Below are positions 22,102-32,209 of a stretch of 64,000 nucleotides of DNA, in pieces. Below the pieces are notes generated by a model. The model was not told the DNA's origin. It did no database searches and saw only the letters and a program-made list of their open reading frames with translations. Source of the stretch: Gyromitra esculenta (taxonomy: Eukaryota > Ascomycota > Pezizomycetes > Pezizales > Discinaceae); contig JBCAML010000018.1 in the NCBI GenBank assembly GCA_038503075.1, forward strand, positions 682,001 through 746,000, in the 5' to 3' direction. Numbering within the stretch: the stretch's first letter is position 1; each line of letters starts with the position of its first letter. The position numbers and the translations under genes are program-made.

Positions 22102-25100
22102 TTATAGCCGCGAGCCCCTGCGAGCACTAGTCAGGTCCTCTTTCGGTTTATTCGGATGCCGTTGATGGAAAGCATCTACTGCTTCTGTCTCCTCGTGATA
22201 CTCCGCGGGTTCCCAAGTGGGTAACGCATAACCTGTCCATTCTACCAAGTATTGGAGTCTTCCCCGATGGAGGCGGGAGTCCAATATACTTTCGACGAAA
22301 TATTCCTCATGGTCGTTCACTTGGACGGCGGGGGGTGGTGGGATAACTTGGCCAGGAAGTGGATCGGTAGGAGCCGCTTTGATTAACGAGACGTGAAATA
22401 CCGGATGGTATTTCATTGACTTTGGTAAGTCTACTTCGTAAGCGTGCGCCGAAATTATCCTTTTCACAGGAAAGGGGCCACTCCATTTCCAGTCTAACTT
22501 CCTCGAGTTTCGGTTTGTCCTCATATTCTTCATAGACACGAAGACTTGATCATTGACCTCAAAGGAAGGGGCGGGGGTGCGGTGCCGGTTAGTACTGGTT
22601 TCGAAGATATCCTGGGCCGTTCTCATCTGAGTTCGGAGGAAGTCTCTAAGATCCTCCATCTTTGAAGCGAATAGATTGGCATCGAGGGTTTGAGGGGATC
22701 GATCGTTGGGGATAATCGAAGTGTCAAAACGGGGATGATAGCCGTAATTGGCGAAAAAGGGTGTGGCTTTAGTACTGGCCGACTCCTGATTATTAGCCGC
22801 AAATTCGGCCATCGGTAACCACTTTGCCCAATCATCTTGCTGGTACGAAACATAACAACGAAGGTATTGTTCCATGACAGCGTTGAGACGTTCGGTTTGA
22901 CCATCTGTTTCCGGGTGGAAGGATGTCGACATACGGGCGGAGATATTCAGGCGTTGGCAAAGGTAATTCCAGAATTTGGCAGTGAACTGCGTTCCTCTAT
23001 CAGAAGTGATATGGGAAGGTAGTCCGTGGAGCTTCCAGACGTTTTGGAGGTAAAGTTCCGCTGTCTTCTCGGCATTGACTGTGGTGTTACAGGGGATTAG
23101 GTGTCGCATCTTTGATAACCTGTCTACCACGACCATTATTGCGTCAAAACCATCGGAGTTTGGAAGGCCCGTAACAAAGTCCATTGATAATTCTTCCCAG
23201 GGGCGGTTAGGAATTGGGAGTGGTTTTAGAACGCCATGGGTACCGAGAGTGCTTGGTTTAGCTCGTCGACAGATATGGCAGTTTCGAACATAGCGACCAA
23301 TATATTCCCTCATCTTTGGCCAATAAAAATGCCTTGAGATAAGTTCGAAGGATTTTTCACGTCCTGGGTGGCCAGCGGAGGGGGCATCGTGATGTCGTTG
23401 TAGGATGAGAAGGCGGAGAGGGTCATGATCAGGGACATAGAGCTTTTGTCGATAATAGAGACGGCTATTGACTTCCGTACAATCGCCTAGGGTGATTTCT
23501 TTGGATTGTCGTTCGCCATTTCCAAGTGCTAGGAGGATTTTTTGTGGGAATGGGTCAGCACTATATCCATGATTCATTAAGGTCTCGAGGGGAGCGTCCA
23601 ATTCAGCGGGTTCATTTGATAAAGAACCCGAAAACAAACTCAACTTAGGGTCCAAATTTCTTTCCTTCAGGACTACTTGGTGCTGGTATTGTAGTCTTTT
23701 ATCCCCTTCTTCAGGGAGATCTCCTGATCTCCGAGTCAGAGCGTCCGGTTTTCCTCCCTGTACTCCTGGTCGATATGTGATTACAAAATCGAACCGTGAA
23801 AGATATTCTGCCCATCTGACCTGTCTTCGGTTGAGTTGCTTAGTAGTCATGAAATACTCTAAGTTCTTATGATCGGTGATGACAGATATGGGTAGTTCAG
23901 AACCTTCGAGTTCGGGTCTCCATTCTTCGAAGCAGCGGATGATGGCTAGCAACTCTTTGTCGTATATCTCATAGTTACACTCAGCAGGAGAGTGTTTCTT
24001 AGAGAAGAATGCCACAGGGTGGAGTATACCTTGGTCGTCGAGTTGAGAGAGGACGCCACCGGAGACGAAGTCGGAAGCATCGGACTCTACAAAGATCTTT
24101 TTTCGGGGGTCGAAGTGGATGAGTACCGGGGCTTTAGTGAAGGCGTCTTTAAGAGCTTCAAAAGCAAGTTCAGCTTCAACGGTCCAATCGAAAACAGTGC
24201 CTTTTTTTGTGAAGGCGGTAAGAGGGGCAGCGAGGCGAGAAAATCCCAAGATAAATCTACGGTAAAAATTTGCAAAACCGAGGAAGGCTTGTATGTCTTT
24301 GATTGACTTTGGGCGGTTCCAGTCTCGGACAGCTTTTAGCTTATCGTCGTCCATTTTGATGCCTTCGGGTGTAAGGATTAGGCCGAGGTATTTGATAGAC
24401 TGCACGTGAAATTCACACTTCTCAGGTTTGAGGAGGATGTTATTGGCTTTAAGGGCGTCGAGTACTTGTCTGACATGTACCTTGTGCTCAGCAAGAGTAT
24501 CGCTGTAGATAAGAATGTCATCGAGATAGGCCGTGCAGAAAAGATCTAGAAATTCTCGGAGGGAATCGTTTACAAATCGCTGGAATGTACCGGGTGCGTT
24601 GGTAAGACCGAATGGCATTACCATGTATTCATATAGGCCGTATCGCGTTCGAAAGGCCGTTTTCCATTCTTCTCCCTCAGCGATACGAATTTGGTGAAAG
24701 CCATCGCGGAGATCGAGTTTGGAATACCACTGAGCTTTTGCAAGGCGATCCAAGGTTTCTTTGATCAGGGGGGAGGTGTATCTGTCTTTCACTGTGAGAG
24801 CATTAAGGCCACGGTAATCGACACAAAGTCGGAGGGAACCATCGGGCTTAGCAGCGAAGAGGACTGGGGAACCGGCGGAAGATGAACTAGCACGGATGAA
24901 TCCTTTTTCTAAGTTGTCTTCGATGTACTTCTTAAGAACTAGAAGTTCATCACGAGACATACCATAGAGGGGGCCAAACGGGGGTTCCTTGCCTTCTTGC
25001 AGGGTAATCTTGTGGTCATAGGGTCGACGAGGGGGGAGTCCTTGAGCTTTAGCTTTATCGAACATGTCTAGATATTCATGGTATTCAGCAGGTATTCGTT

Positions 25101-25788
25101 GTTTCCACTCTTCTTTAGTCGTCTTGTTATCAAGAACTTTATTGATTTCGTAGAGGGACATGGCGTAAACCTGGATACCCTTTCTTCTAGCAAGCATGCG
25201 GAAACTAGCGGCGCCGATAAAGGCAGCATTAAGCTTGTTCGGTGGGGGGATGGCATTGGCTGAAACGACGGATTGTTTAGGGGTACAACGAGTGGTGCAG
25301 AATTCAGAATTGAATTCAATGCTTTTATTTGCAAACTGTAGATGAACATCGTGGAGGTTCATCCAGGGAATGCCTAATACTAGGGGGTAATGGCCTAGTT
25401 TGGTGACGAAGAAAGGAGCTTTTTCGGTGTGTTGTTGGATGGAAAGCTCCAGGTGACAGAGGTTGGTAATGTCTCCCGAGGCAATCGTTCGGCCATCAAT
25501 GACCTCCAATTGACGGGGGGTTCGAAGGGGAGATAGCGGTAGGGAATGGTGACGCACAAAATCCTCATCAATGAAAGCGAACCCTGAGGCTCCAGTGTCA
25601 AGAAGTGCGTGTGTTTTTATAATTTTATTTTGGTGGGAAAGGCTACATGAAACTACAAAATGTTCCCCATCCAAATTATCCTCCACGCACACATCCGACA
25701 CTGAAAACCCAGAAATAGAGAACGCTGACAAAGGAGAGAAATGAACCAGAGCAGGGTCACAGGGCGACTCTGGTTGAACTAGTTTAAA
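22102..25788 (-). CDS. pol: pol polyprotein of A- (intact frame)
   Basis: Open for 1,228 codons from the frameshift site (25788) to TAA (22102-22104). It has no start codon of its own; the open frame upstream of the site is the gag region read in another frame. Order: aspartic protease (LLDTGASGFAFID), reverse transcriptase ([30 protein letters not shown]), RNase H ([25 protein letters not shown]), integrase zinc domain (RHHDAPSAGHPGREKSFELI, CHIC), integrase core (SMDFVTGLP, TSDRGTQF, HPETDGQTERLN) and C-terminal chromodomain (EEYFVESILDSR, YLVEWTGYALPTWEPAEYHE). The protein would copy element RNA to DNA and insert it; chromodomains of this class are known to direct insertion to histone-marked chromatin. 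Stop lies just before the purine tract. Confidence 0.93.
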   Translation of the reverse strand, partial: FKLVQPESPCDPALVHFSPLSAFSISGFSVSDVCVEDNLDGEHFVVSCSLSHQNKIIKTHALLDTGASGFAFIDEDFVRHHSLPLSPLRTPRQLEVIDGRTIASGDITNLCHLELSIQQHTEKAPFFVTKLGHYPLVLGIPWMNLHDVHLQFANKSIEFNSEFCTTRCTPKQSVVSANAIPPPNKLNAAFIGAASFRMLARRKGIQVYAMSLYEINKVLDNKTTKEEWKQRIPAEYHEYLDMFDKAKAQGLPPRRPYDHKITLQEGKEPPFGPLYGMSRDELLVLKKYIEDNLEKGFIRASSSSAGSPVLFAAKPDGSLRLCVDYRGLNALTVKDRYTSPLIKETLDRLAKAQWYSKLDLRDGFHQIRIAEGEEWKTAFRTRYGLYEYMVMPFGLTNAPGTFQRFVNDSLREFLDLFCTAYLDDILIYSDTLAEHKVHVRQVLDALKANNILLKPEKCEFHVQSIKYLGLILTPEGIKMDDDKLKAVRDWNRPKSIKDIQAFLGFANFYRRFILGFSRLAAPLTAFTKKGTVFDWTVEAELAFEALKDAFTKAPVLIHFDPRKKIFVESDASDFVSGGVLSQLDDQGILHPVAFFSKKHSPAECNYEIYDKELLAIIRCFEEWRPELEGSELPISVITDHKNLEYFMTTKQLNRRQVRWAEYLSRFDFVITYRPGVQGGKPDALTRRSGDLPEEGDKRLQYQHQVVLKERNLDPKLSLFSGSLSNEPAELDAPLETLMNHGYSADPFPQKILLALGNGERQSKEITLGDCTEVNSRLYYRQKLYVPDHDPLRLLILQRHHDAPSAGHPGREKSFELISRHFYWPKMREYIGRYVRNCHICRRAKPSTLGTHGVLKPLPIPNRPWEELSMDFVTGLPNSDGFDAIMVVVDRLSKMRHLIPCNTTVNAEKTAELYLQNVWKLHGLPSHITSDRGTQFTAKFWNYLCQRLNISARMSTSFHPETDGQTERLNAVMEQYLRCYVSYQQDDWAKWLPMAEFAANNQESASTKATPFFANYGYHPRFDTSIIPNDRSPQTLDANLFASKMEDLRDFLRTQMRTAQDIFETSTNRHRTPAPSFEVNDQVFVSMKNMRTNRNSRKLDWKWSGPFPVKRIISAHAYEVDLPKSMKYHPVFHVSLIKAAPTDPLPGQVIPPPPAVQVNDHEEYFVESILDSRLHRGRLQYLVEWTGYALPTWEPAEYHEETEAVDAFHQRHPNKPKEDLTSARRGSRL
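25744..25788 (-). promoter_or_regulatory. -1 frameshift signal of A- (UUUAAAC plus hairpin)
   Basis: On the minus strand TTTAAAC spans 25788-25782, followed by gag stop TAG (25781-25779). After 6 nt, AACCAGAG (25775-25768) pairs with CTCTGGTT (25751-25744). Confidence 0.78.
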
Positions 25789-27023
25789 GACTCGACAGAG
25801 TCTGCTGCATCGAAGGAAGGAAAGCGGGGCGGCAAAGGCGGGGGGAACACAGAAGGGGCGGGTGGGGCAGCGGCGTTGGTAACCGCTCCCCTCATGGCAG
25901 GGCGTTTGGAGGCAGAGGGGCAATTGGAGAAGATATGCCCTTCTCCGGCGCAGAATAGGCAGCGGTTGTTGGTTTGCCTCCAATTTTTTTCTTCGGGTGA
26001 CAACTTTCTTCTCCCGTTGACCTGAACATAGCGTTGTTCGGGGGCGGGGCGGGAGGTGGAGGTACGGCCGAAGGAGAGGTCCATGGGGGCGAGTCCTCCA
26101 GGAGCGAAAGAGGAAGAGGCAGGGGTAAAGGCAGCGGGAGCGGCGGCAGGGGCGGCGAATTGTCCCATGGTATTGCGGGCGGTGTTTTTCTTCTCCTCTC
26201 TTCTTGCCCGGATACGGTTATCTAGGCGGAGGAGGAAGGCGCAGAGGGAAGTGAAGGTGGTGGGAAAGTCGGCAACGGTCACTACTGCTTCTTTCAGCTC
26301 GTCCGACATGCCGTACTCCAGAGCGTCGTTCTTCGCAGACTCATCGTAGTTAAGTCGTCCCATGATGCGTTGGAAATCAGCGAGGTAGGCGGAGAAATCT
26401 CTCTTTCCCTGTCGGAGTTGGTGTAATTCGCGGCGGGCGGTACCAAGGGGGTCAGGGTCGCCAAAAGCTGTTTCCAGGGCGGTGATCAAGTCGGCGGCAG
26501 AGTTCCAGGTAGTAGTCCCGTCAGGGAGTACTGAGTGGCGGACTTGTTCGAGGGCAGCTCCCTCCAGGCGACTGATGGCGTACAATATCATGTTGTTGTT
26601 GCTAGAGAATCGGTCGGCATTGACTGAGAGTTTGGAGCGTAGCTGTAAAACGAAACCGGGGAGTTTGTCGCGAGACCCATTGAATTTATCTGGGTCAGGC
26701 ATTTTATCCGAGCGGCCTCCTTGGTTGGGGGCCGGTGGAGGTGGAGGAGACGGCGCGGGAGGTGGGGGGACGATGTTGCGGAGGCGGACGACTTCTGCCT
26801 CTGCGGCTTGCAGTTGGGATTGGCAAGTGTTGAACCTCGCTGTCATGTTGTTTCGTTCTTGTACAGCCTCTTCTAGCTGTAGGTCTGTGTAGGTGAGGTT
26901 GTCGACCCGTTGTTAATAATGGGATCGGATTTCCTCATAGGCAGAGGCGAGATCAGCGTTGGCGGCGGCTTGGAAATTCTCAAAGGTAGGGAAGGTCCAG
27001 GGGGCGGGGGCGGGGTTACTCAT
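25779..27023 (-). pseudogene. gag: gag of A-, single nonsense codon
   Basis: Starts at ATG 27023. All of gag is in frame, except that the Gln codon at 26913-26915 in SHYQQRVDN of copy A+ is TAA here (CAA to TAA). The rest of the protein stays open to the stop at 25779: proline tract, gag core with RRELHQLRQGKRDFSAYLAD, PMDLSFGRTS, and an intact CCHC knuckle, CLFCAGEGHIFSNC. Readthrough or internal initiation at a later Met could still give a partial protein, but the element should be counted as defective unless the base is an assembly error. Confidence 0.87.
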
Positions 27024-27066
27024 TGTTGCTGCGTGGAGAAAAGCGGGGTAGAGGGTGTGGATGAGG

Positions 27067-27075
27067 AAGCAACGT
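27067..27075 (-). promoter_or_regulatory. Primer-binding site of A-, self-complementary to LTR
   Basis: ACGTTGCTT on the minus strand, 2 nt after the LTR. It is complementary to AAGCAACGT read on the minus strand at 27289-27297 in the 5' LTR. Confidence 0.65.
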
Positions 27076-27077
27076 AA

Positions 27078-27489
27078 TCTCAAGGAGCGAGGTTTATCTT
27101 CAAGCTCTCAGGTATCCCCCGAGATGAGCAGTGCTACTTGAAGGGAAAACTAAGCGACGAGAGTGTTCACGAGGTTCCACAGGCTCTACGAAGTGTTCAA
27201 GTATAGAGGACTTGAGGACGGCGACAGCGTAAGGTTATAAGGTATAACCGAGGGTTGTATTGTAAAATACAGGAGTGTACAATAGAAGACGTTGCTTAAA
27301 GAAAAAAGAAGGAAAAGTACAACATGAGGGAAAAACCCTTCGCTTATATACTAAAATTCCATCAACTCCCGATGACAAACACATGACTCATTGCAACGGA
27401 ACCCCAAGGAAACATAAAGAACAACAACACGACGTAACAACCTTGTATCCATATACCCAGCTAACCAACGAAAACATCCATCCATGAAA
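27078..27489 (-). repeat. 5' LTR of A-
   Basis: 412 bp, TTTCATGGATGG to CTTGAGA on the minus strand. Confidence 0.88.
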
Positions 27490-29244
27490 CCGGGTGGAGA
27501 ACTCCAGTGTCATCATATTGTGAGAGTACTCCTCCGGATACGAAGTCGGAAGCATCTGTTTCACGATGATTTTCTTATCAGGATCAAAGTGAATGAGAAT
27601 GGGGGCAGTGGTGAAAGCGTGCTTTAGGTTTTCAAAGGCTATATCAGCTTGGACGGTCCATTCGAACGTGATGCCTTTTTTTGTGAGGCGGTGAGGGTGC
27701 AGCGAGTTTAGAAAAGCCCGGGATAAAACGACGGTAGAAATTTGCGAATCCAGGGAAGGCTTGTACATCCTTGACACTCTTTGGGGTATTCCAATCCCGG
27801 ACGGCTTTCAACTTTTCTTCGTCCATTTTAATGCCGTCGGGGTGAGGATAAGGCCTAGGTACTTGGTTGTCTGTACTTCGAACTCGCATTTCTCAAGCAG
27901 GATGTCGTTATTCTTAAGCGTCTGGAGTACCTTTCGTACGTGAATCTGGTGTTCCGCAAATGTATCACTGTAGATCAGGATATCATCTAGGTAGGCTGTG
28001 CAAAATATGTCCAGGTATTCAGTAAGGCAGTCGTTAACGAATCGTTGAAAGGTTCCGGGAGCATTGGTTAGGCGAATGGCATGACCTGGTATTCATATAA
28101 GCCGTAACGGGTACGGAAAGCTGTCTTCCACTCATCCCCCTCGGCTATGCGTACTTGATGATACCCGTCGCGAAGGTCTAACAGTATACCATTGTCTTTG
28201 GTAGCCGATCTAGTGTTTCTCGAATAAGGGGGAAGTATATCGATCCTTGACCGTAATGGCATTCAGGCCTCTATAATCAACACATAATCGGAGGAACCGT
28301 CTGCTTTTTTCACAAACAATACGGGGAGCCGGCAGGAGAAGAGCTAGCGCGAATGAAGCCTTTCTGTGCTATCTTCGATATACTTTTTAAGAACGATAAG
28401 TTCCTCTCTTGACATCCCATACAGTGGTCCAAATGGTGCATCTTTCCCTTCCATTAGTTGAATTTTATGGTCATAGGGGCGGCGGGGGGGGGGTCCTGGT
28501 GCTTTTGCTTTATCGCACATGTCTAGAAAGTCGTGATCTTTCGGCGGGGATTCTAGACTTCCATTCTTCCTTAGTTGTCTTATTGCCTATGAGTTTGTTT
28601 ATCTCATAGAGGGACATGGCATAGGCTTGGTTGGTACGTTTCCTAGTAAGAGTCCTAAAGTGCAGCGCCGATAAAGGACATATTTAGTCGGGGGAGCAGA
28701 AATTGATGGGGAGACGACGACAGGGGAGTGAGGGGCGCAGTGGGTGGTGCAGAGTTTAGAGTTAAACTCAATGCGTTTATCGGCAAACTGTAGATGTACA
28801 TCATGATGTTTCATCCATGGTATTCCCAGGACCAAGGGGTAGTGACCTAATTGAGTTACAAAACAGGGTGCTTGTTCTTGGTGGTTTCCAATGGATAAGT
28901 TGAGTTTGGCGATGTGAGTGATATCTCCGGAGGCAACAGGACGTCCATCGATAACTTCAAGTTGTCGGTGTGTTTTTAGGGGGGTAAGGGGAAGAGAATG
29001 GTGACTCGCGAATTTCTGGTCAATAAATGCAAATCACTGAGGCTCAGTGTCTATGCAGTAAAGCGTGTGTTTTTATCTCTTTATTACTATGGGAAATCTT
29101 GCATGCTACTACAAAGTGTTCATCCAATTGATCCTCCACGCTTATACCAGAAACCGAAAACCCCGAAATAGAAAATGCAGATAAAGGTAAGAAATTTGAA
29201 ACCAAGGTAGGGTCACTGATCGACCTTGGTTGAACTAGTTTAAA
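27490..29244 (-). pseudogene. pol: pol of B-, 5' part, heavily frameshifted
   Basis: Homologous to B+ protease and reverse transcriptase but broken by many small indels. Only fragments of 64-129 codons stay open. The protease DTGA site is destroyed: near 29040-29065 extra bases and losses interrupt ALLDTGASGFAF. Recognisable fragments include the reverse transcriptase stretch [20 protein letters not shown] (near 28150), and [16 protein letters not shown] and [11 protein letters not shown] equivalents near 27720-27840. The end abuts A- at 27489. Decay is by insertion and deletion rather than by C-to-T change. Confidence 0.83.
29200..29244 (-). promoter_or_regulatory. -1 frameshift signal of B- (UUUAAAC plus hairpin)
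   Basis: TTTAAAC on the minus strand at 29244-29238, gag stop TAG at 29237-29235. AACCAAGGT (29231-29223) pairs with ACCTTGGTT (29208-29200). Confidence 0.78.
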
Positions 29245-30527
29245 GCCTCGTTTGAGGCGTTTGCGGATTCTAGGGCAAAAAATTGAGGCGGGAGAGGTGG
29301 CGGCGGTAAAGAAGAGGCCGGGGGCGTACGGTTAGCGGGTGGGGCGGTGAGCGCTCCTCTCATCGTAGGTTTTTTGGGAGCAGAGGGGCAACTGGCATAG
29401 GAGTGGTCTGGGGCAGCACAGAACATACATTTTCCAGTGGTACGGCGCCACTGTTTTTCTTCCTCCGAGAGCTTTCTTCGTCCGTTGACCATTGTGTATC
29501 GTTGGTCTTGAGGAGGGCGAGAAAGATTGCTGGTACGTCCGAAAGATAGGTCCATCGGGGCTAATCCTCCTGGGGTAAAGGAGGAGGCAGGGGTGAAGGC
29601 GGCGGGGGCACTGAATTGACCCATGTTGTCTCTGGCGTTTCCCCGTTTCTCTGCCTTGCGGGCTCGGATACGGTTATCCAGTCGGGTAAGGGTGAGAATC
29701 ATCTCCGGGAGGTTAGCAGGGGCGATCGGTGCAAACACCATGGCTTCTTTTAACTCCTCCGACATGCCGTGTTCCAATGCATCCATCTTCGAATTCTCGT
29801 CGAAATTCAGTTGGCCCATGATTCTTTGGAAATCGGCTAAATAGGCCGAGAAATCACGTTTTCCTTGGCGAAGCTGGTGGAGTTCTCGTCGAGCAGTGCC
29901 AGTTGGGTCTGGGTCTCCAAAAGCAGTTTCCAGGGCGGCGATAAGTTCTTCTGCATTGTTCCAAGTGGTGAGGCCTGAGGGGAGAACCGTGTGACGGACC
30001 TGTTCTAGGGCTGCTCCTTCCAATCGATTGATAGTGTAAAGTATCATTGTGGTTTCATTGGCGAAGCGGTCTCGGTTGACAGTTAACTTGGAGCGTAATT
30101 GGAGAATAAAGCCAGGGAGTTTTGTTCGGGATCCATCGAACTTTTCTGGGTCTGGCATGCGTTCTGATCGATGGGTATTTGACGGCGGGGGGGGGGTAGC
30201 TGTAAGGTTGGGTGGAGCGGGGGGTGCTTGGGTGGCGGATCGAGCGTCATTCCGTTCTTGTCGAAGTCGAGCAATTAGGCTGGCGGCTTCGGTAACCTGT
30301 TGGTCTTGTTCGGTCGCATGACGGAGGGCATTATCGGTTTGGATCCTGGCAGTATTGAGTTTTACCTCATTTTCCCGTTCGCTTTCCTGGAGGACGTCAA
30401 TCTGGTCCTCCAGGGCTTGGTTCAGTTCCCTAAGTTCATTGTATAGTTCTGCAGGATCGTCTCGGTAGGCCTGAGCGAAAGCTTCTCTAGTGGGAAAGCG
30501 TTTTGCGGCGACGGCGGCTCCTTCCAT
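29235..30527 (-). CDS. gag: gag polyprotein of B- (intact)
   Basis: 430 residues, the same length as the B+ gag and nearly identical. Order: charged coiled-coil N terminus, gag core (RRELHQLRQGKRDFSAYLAD), PMDLSFGRTS, and CCHC knuckle CMFCAAPDHSYASC. Starts at ATG 30527 and ends with TTA AAC TAG at the frameshift site. It would form particles and bind element RNA. Since the adjoining protease/RT region is decayed, it can act only in trans, if at all. Confidence 0.9.
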   Translation of the reverse strand: MEGAAVAAKRFPTREAFAQAYRDDPAELYNELRELNQALEDQIDVLQESERENEVKLNTARIQTDNALRHATEQDQQVTEAASLIARLRQERNDARSATQAPPAPPNLTATPPPPSNTHRSERMPDPEKFDGSRTKLPGFILQLRSKLTVNRDRFANETTMILYTINRLEGAALEQVRHTVLPSGLTTWNNAEELIAALETAFGDPDPTGTARRELHQLRQGKRDFSAYLADFQRIMGQLNFDENSKMDALEHGMSEELKEAMVFAPIAPANLPEMILTLTRLDNRIRARKAEKRGNARDNMGQFSAPAAFTPASSFTPGGLAPMDLSFGRTSNLSRPPQDQRYTMVNGRRKLSEEEKQWRRTTGKCMFCAAPDHSYASCPSAPKKPTMRGALTAPPANRTPPASSLPPPPLPPQFFALESANASNEALN

Positions 30528-30585
30528 GGTTGAAGAGTGTTAGGTGTACTGGTAATGGTAGAGTGGTAGAAGGTGTAGATGTTGG

Positions 30586-30594
30586 AAGCAACGT
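30586..30594 (-). promoter_or_regulatory. Primer-binding site of B-, self-complementary to LTR
   Basis: ACGTTGCTT on the minus strand, 2 nt after the LTR; complementary to AAGCAACGT read on the minus strand at 30818-30826. Confidence 0.65.
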
Positions 30595-30596
30595 AA

Positions 30597-31014
30597 TCTC
30601 ACGGTTGAGTCCCTCGCTAAGCCCTTCAGTATTCCTGAAAGTGAGCAGTGCTACTTAATGAGGTATCAACGCGTTCAAAGAGTGCAACGTTTCTACAGGT
30701 TCTATGACGGGTCTATCTCAAGGCGAGATAAGTGCAGCGAGGTGGACAGCGACAGCGAAGATTCTGAGATAGAACCGAGATAGTATTTCCGACGAGTACA
30801 AGAGAAGGTAAACGAGAACGTTGCTTAAGGAAAGAAGAGAAGAAGACAACAACGACCAAAATCCTCCGCTTAAATACCCCGCTTTCCCGTAGTACAAGCA
30901 ACCATCCGTCAACAACCGAAACCTAACCGAACAACAAAGCCATTATACCCAAACAATCCTTCGCTTACTTCGAACAACCTCATCTCGACCTATTACCCGA
31001 TTACATCCGTGAAA
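30597..31014 (-). repeat. 5' LTR of B-
   Basis: 418 bp, TTTCACGGATG to CCGTGAGA on the minus strand. Confidence 0.87.
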
Positions 31015-31262
31015 CAGGGAAAAAAATGTAGGGAACAACTGTTATGTTTTGGAGGATGATACGCTATAATCATAGAGGTCGCTTTTCATGTTTGGGAAGC
31101 AGAAACGGAAGAAGAGAGACTGGAAGCTATGGCTGCAATCGCAGAGATTAATGCTATAGCTGAAGAAGAAGGAAAAGAATGGAAGAAGAATGGAAAGCCT
31201 CGGACGAGTTTAAGATTTTGAAGGAACAAGAGCCTAGCATTGGCACGTCAATTGCGAGACGA

Positions 31263-32209
31263 TGTTATACCTGTACCTTTTGAAGGAGTTCCTGGCCCTG
31301 GAGTTACCCTACCTTTGGAGTTACCCTACTTTAGCACCTTCCGGATCGGGACTGGTGCCTGTTACCCTGCCTCCAATCCTTCCAATAGGTATAGTATTTG
31401 GAGAAGGGGGGACAGCACCAGAAAAGACCTGTCCCGGAGGGCAAAAGTAACCCCTAGGCCGTCAAGCAAAACCGTCCGGCGGAATGGGACCCGGAGGGTA
31501 TGTAGGGGAAGTGTCTGGCTTCGCTGTGGTTCAAACGGATTGCGAATCGGACCAAAACTGGCGGAGTTACAGACTGACAAAGATAAGGGAACGCAATGCT
31601 ACGCGACGATTTGGATAGGTGAAATGATCGTCTTGAAGAGATGAATGCAATGAAGACGAATACGTAACTCCTGTGTTACCGACATGCATACTGCTAGGAG
31701 AATCGTGGATCGGGGCGGGAACTCAATAGGGTATCGGGTATGGAGATAAGGCGAAGTGGTTTCATGTTGTCATAGTAGTTAGCGCCTCTACACCACACTA
31801 CACCCAAACATAGTAGAGAGGAGGCATTATAAATACTCTCGCAGTGGATGTAAACTCTGAGTCGGATCATTAGCGACGAAGAACGAGCCTTATCAATATT
31901 ATATTGTTTCTAGCAAAATTACTTCCGTGCAATTTACTCTTTTACTTGTGAATTACTTTTATCTCGCTTAGCAAGCCCTTGGCCCTTCAGCGATTAGTTA
32001 TTAAAACCTTACTATTGGAAGTTCTTCACGGAACTTTGCTCGATCCCTACTTTGAACCCTACGGTTATCTTTTAGCGGTTCATAAGAAGCAGTTAGGACT
32101 TGCGCCTGTGTATTGTGTTGCGGATAGCAACCGGGCAGGTTATAGCGTCTAGATTGTTATCTAAAGCTTCTCAGAGATTTTCTGTGCGGTAAGAAGTACC
32201 AGTCTTACA
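31263..32209 (+). repeat. Solo LTR, family C, copy 2
   Basis: 947 bp, TGTTATACC to GTCTTACA, with a perfect 5-bp target duplication GACGA (31258-31262 and 32210-32214). Inserted in the Tc1-like transposase. Same sequence as 15448-16390 with scattered differences. Open frames inside it (for example 31240-31644) are not genes. Confidence 0.88.

Larger units (their letters stand above)
21685..27489 (-). mobile_element. Ty3/gypsy chromovirus, family A, copy A- (nearly intact, inside B-)
   Basis: Minus-strand, 5,805 bp, inserted in the RNase H region of B-. Flanks CTGGG (21680-21684) and CCGGG (27490-27494) differ by one transition. LTRs are 27078-27489 (5') and 21685-22089 (3'). Pol is open; gag has a single nonsense codon. 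It is the best-preserved copy in the island. Confidence 0.9.
19348..31014 (-). mobile_element. Ty3/gypsy chromovirus, family B, copy B- (interrupted by A-)
   Basis: Minus-strand element inserted in the Tc1-like transposase. Flanks GAGGG (19343-19347) and CAGGG (31015-31019) form a target duplication with one mismatch. LTRs are 30597-31014 (5') and 19348-19767 (3'). Gag 29235-30527 is intact. Pol is badly decayed between 27490 and 29244, split by A-, then open again from 21684 to 19746. Without A- and its target copy the length is 5,857 bp. Confidence 0.88.

Noticed and set aside
31240..31644. 134-codon frame at 31240-31644
   Set aside because: It lies mostly within solo LTR C; the matching region of the other copy carries different stops and starts.
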